A stretch of DNA of 29,270 nucleotides from Chara braunii (taxonomy: Eukaryota; Streptophyta; Charophyceae; Charales; Characeae), in the NCBI GenBank assembly GCA_003427395.1, contig BFEA01000382.1, forward strand, positions 221,348 through 250,617. The letters run 5' to 3'. Below, one piece after another: positions 29,251 to 29,270 of this stretch (its first letter is position 1; every line of letters begins with the position of its first letter). A program made the position numbers and the translations under genes. The notes below the pieces were generated by a model. The model was given only the letters and a program-made list of their open reading frames with translations. It made no database searches and was not told where the DNA came from.

Positions 29251-29270
29251 CAGGACGGACCGTACGATCC

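Overview
This window looks like nuclear DNA of a land plant, from a repeat-rich and largely silent part of the genome. The grounds are two Ty3/gypsy retrotransposon relics (one ends in a chromodomain, as in plant chromoviruses), several kilobases of minisatellites, a short terminal-inverted-repeat transposon, and a 355-N assembly gap inside a tandem array. The species cannot be named from the sequence. I see no intact protein-coding gene, no tRNA or rRNA gene, and no CRISPR.

Layout. 1-2,160: gene-free DNA with dispersed, hairpin-forming repeats. 2,161-2,286: a module of two perfect hairpins; a related inverted copy lies at 16.55 kb. 2,275-8,600 (minus strand): a cluster of decayed ORFs. Three of them (5,337-6,351; 4,522-5,331; 3,444-4,441) are tandem diverged copies of one protein family I do not recognise. 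A probable fourth copy lies at 7,047-8,580, and an unrelated basic protein lies downstream at 2,275-3,043. 9,014-13,520: a (GA)n tract, then 35-bp, 81-bp, 92-bp and 91-bp tandem arrays one after another. A 355-bp TIR element is inserted in the 81-bp array. 13,527-14,894: polypurine tracts and a 659-bp tandem duplication. 15,452-17,770: further short tandem arrays (35, 26, 40/80 and about 118 bp), the last CpG-rich.

18,784-21,375 (plus strand): a heavily decayed Ty3/gypsy relic with zinc knuckle, reverse transcriptase, RNase H and integrase pieces. 21,400-24,141: low-complexity DNA, one short doubtful gene-like ORF, and a putative LTR. 24,142-29,270 (minus strand): a better preserved chromovirus with gag, protease, RT, RNase H, integrase and chromodomain. 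Its 5' LTR lies beyond the window edge.

The chromovirus genes would work as one gag-pol unit. Gag and pol are in different frames, and a canonical -1 slippery heptamer lies just before the gag stop. The copy is dead: it has two in-frame TAG codons in gag, a 5-bp deletion in RT, and Asn for Asp in the catalytic YxDD box. Many stops in this element and in the unknown ORF cluster are explicable by single C-to-T changes (CGA to TGA, CAG/CAA to TAG/TAA), as expected from deamination of methylated cytosine in silenced DNA.
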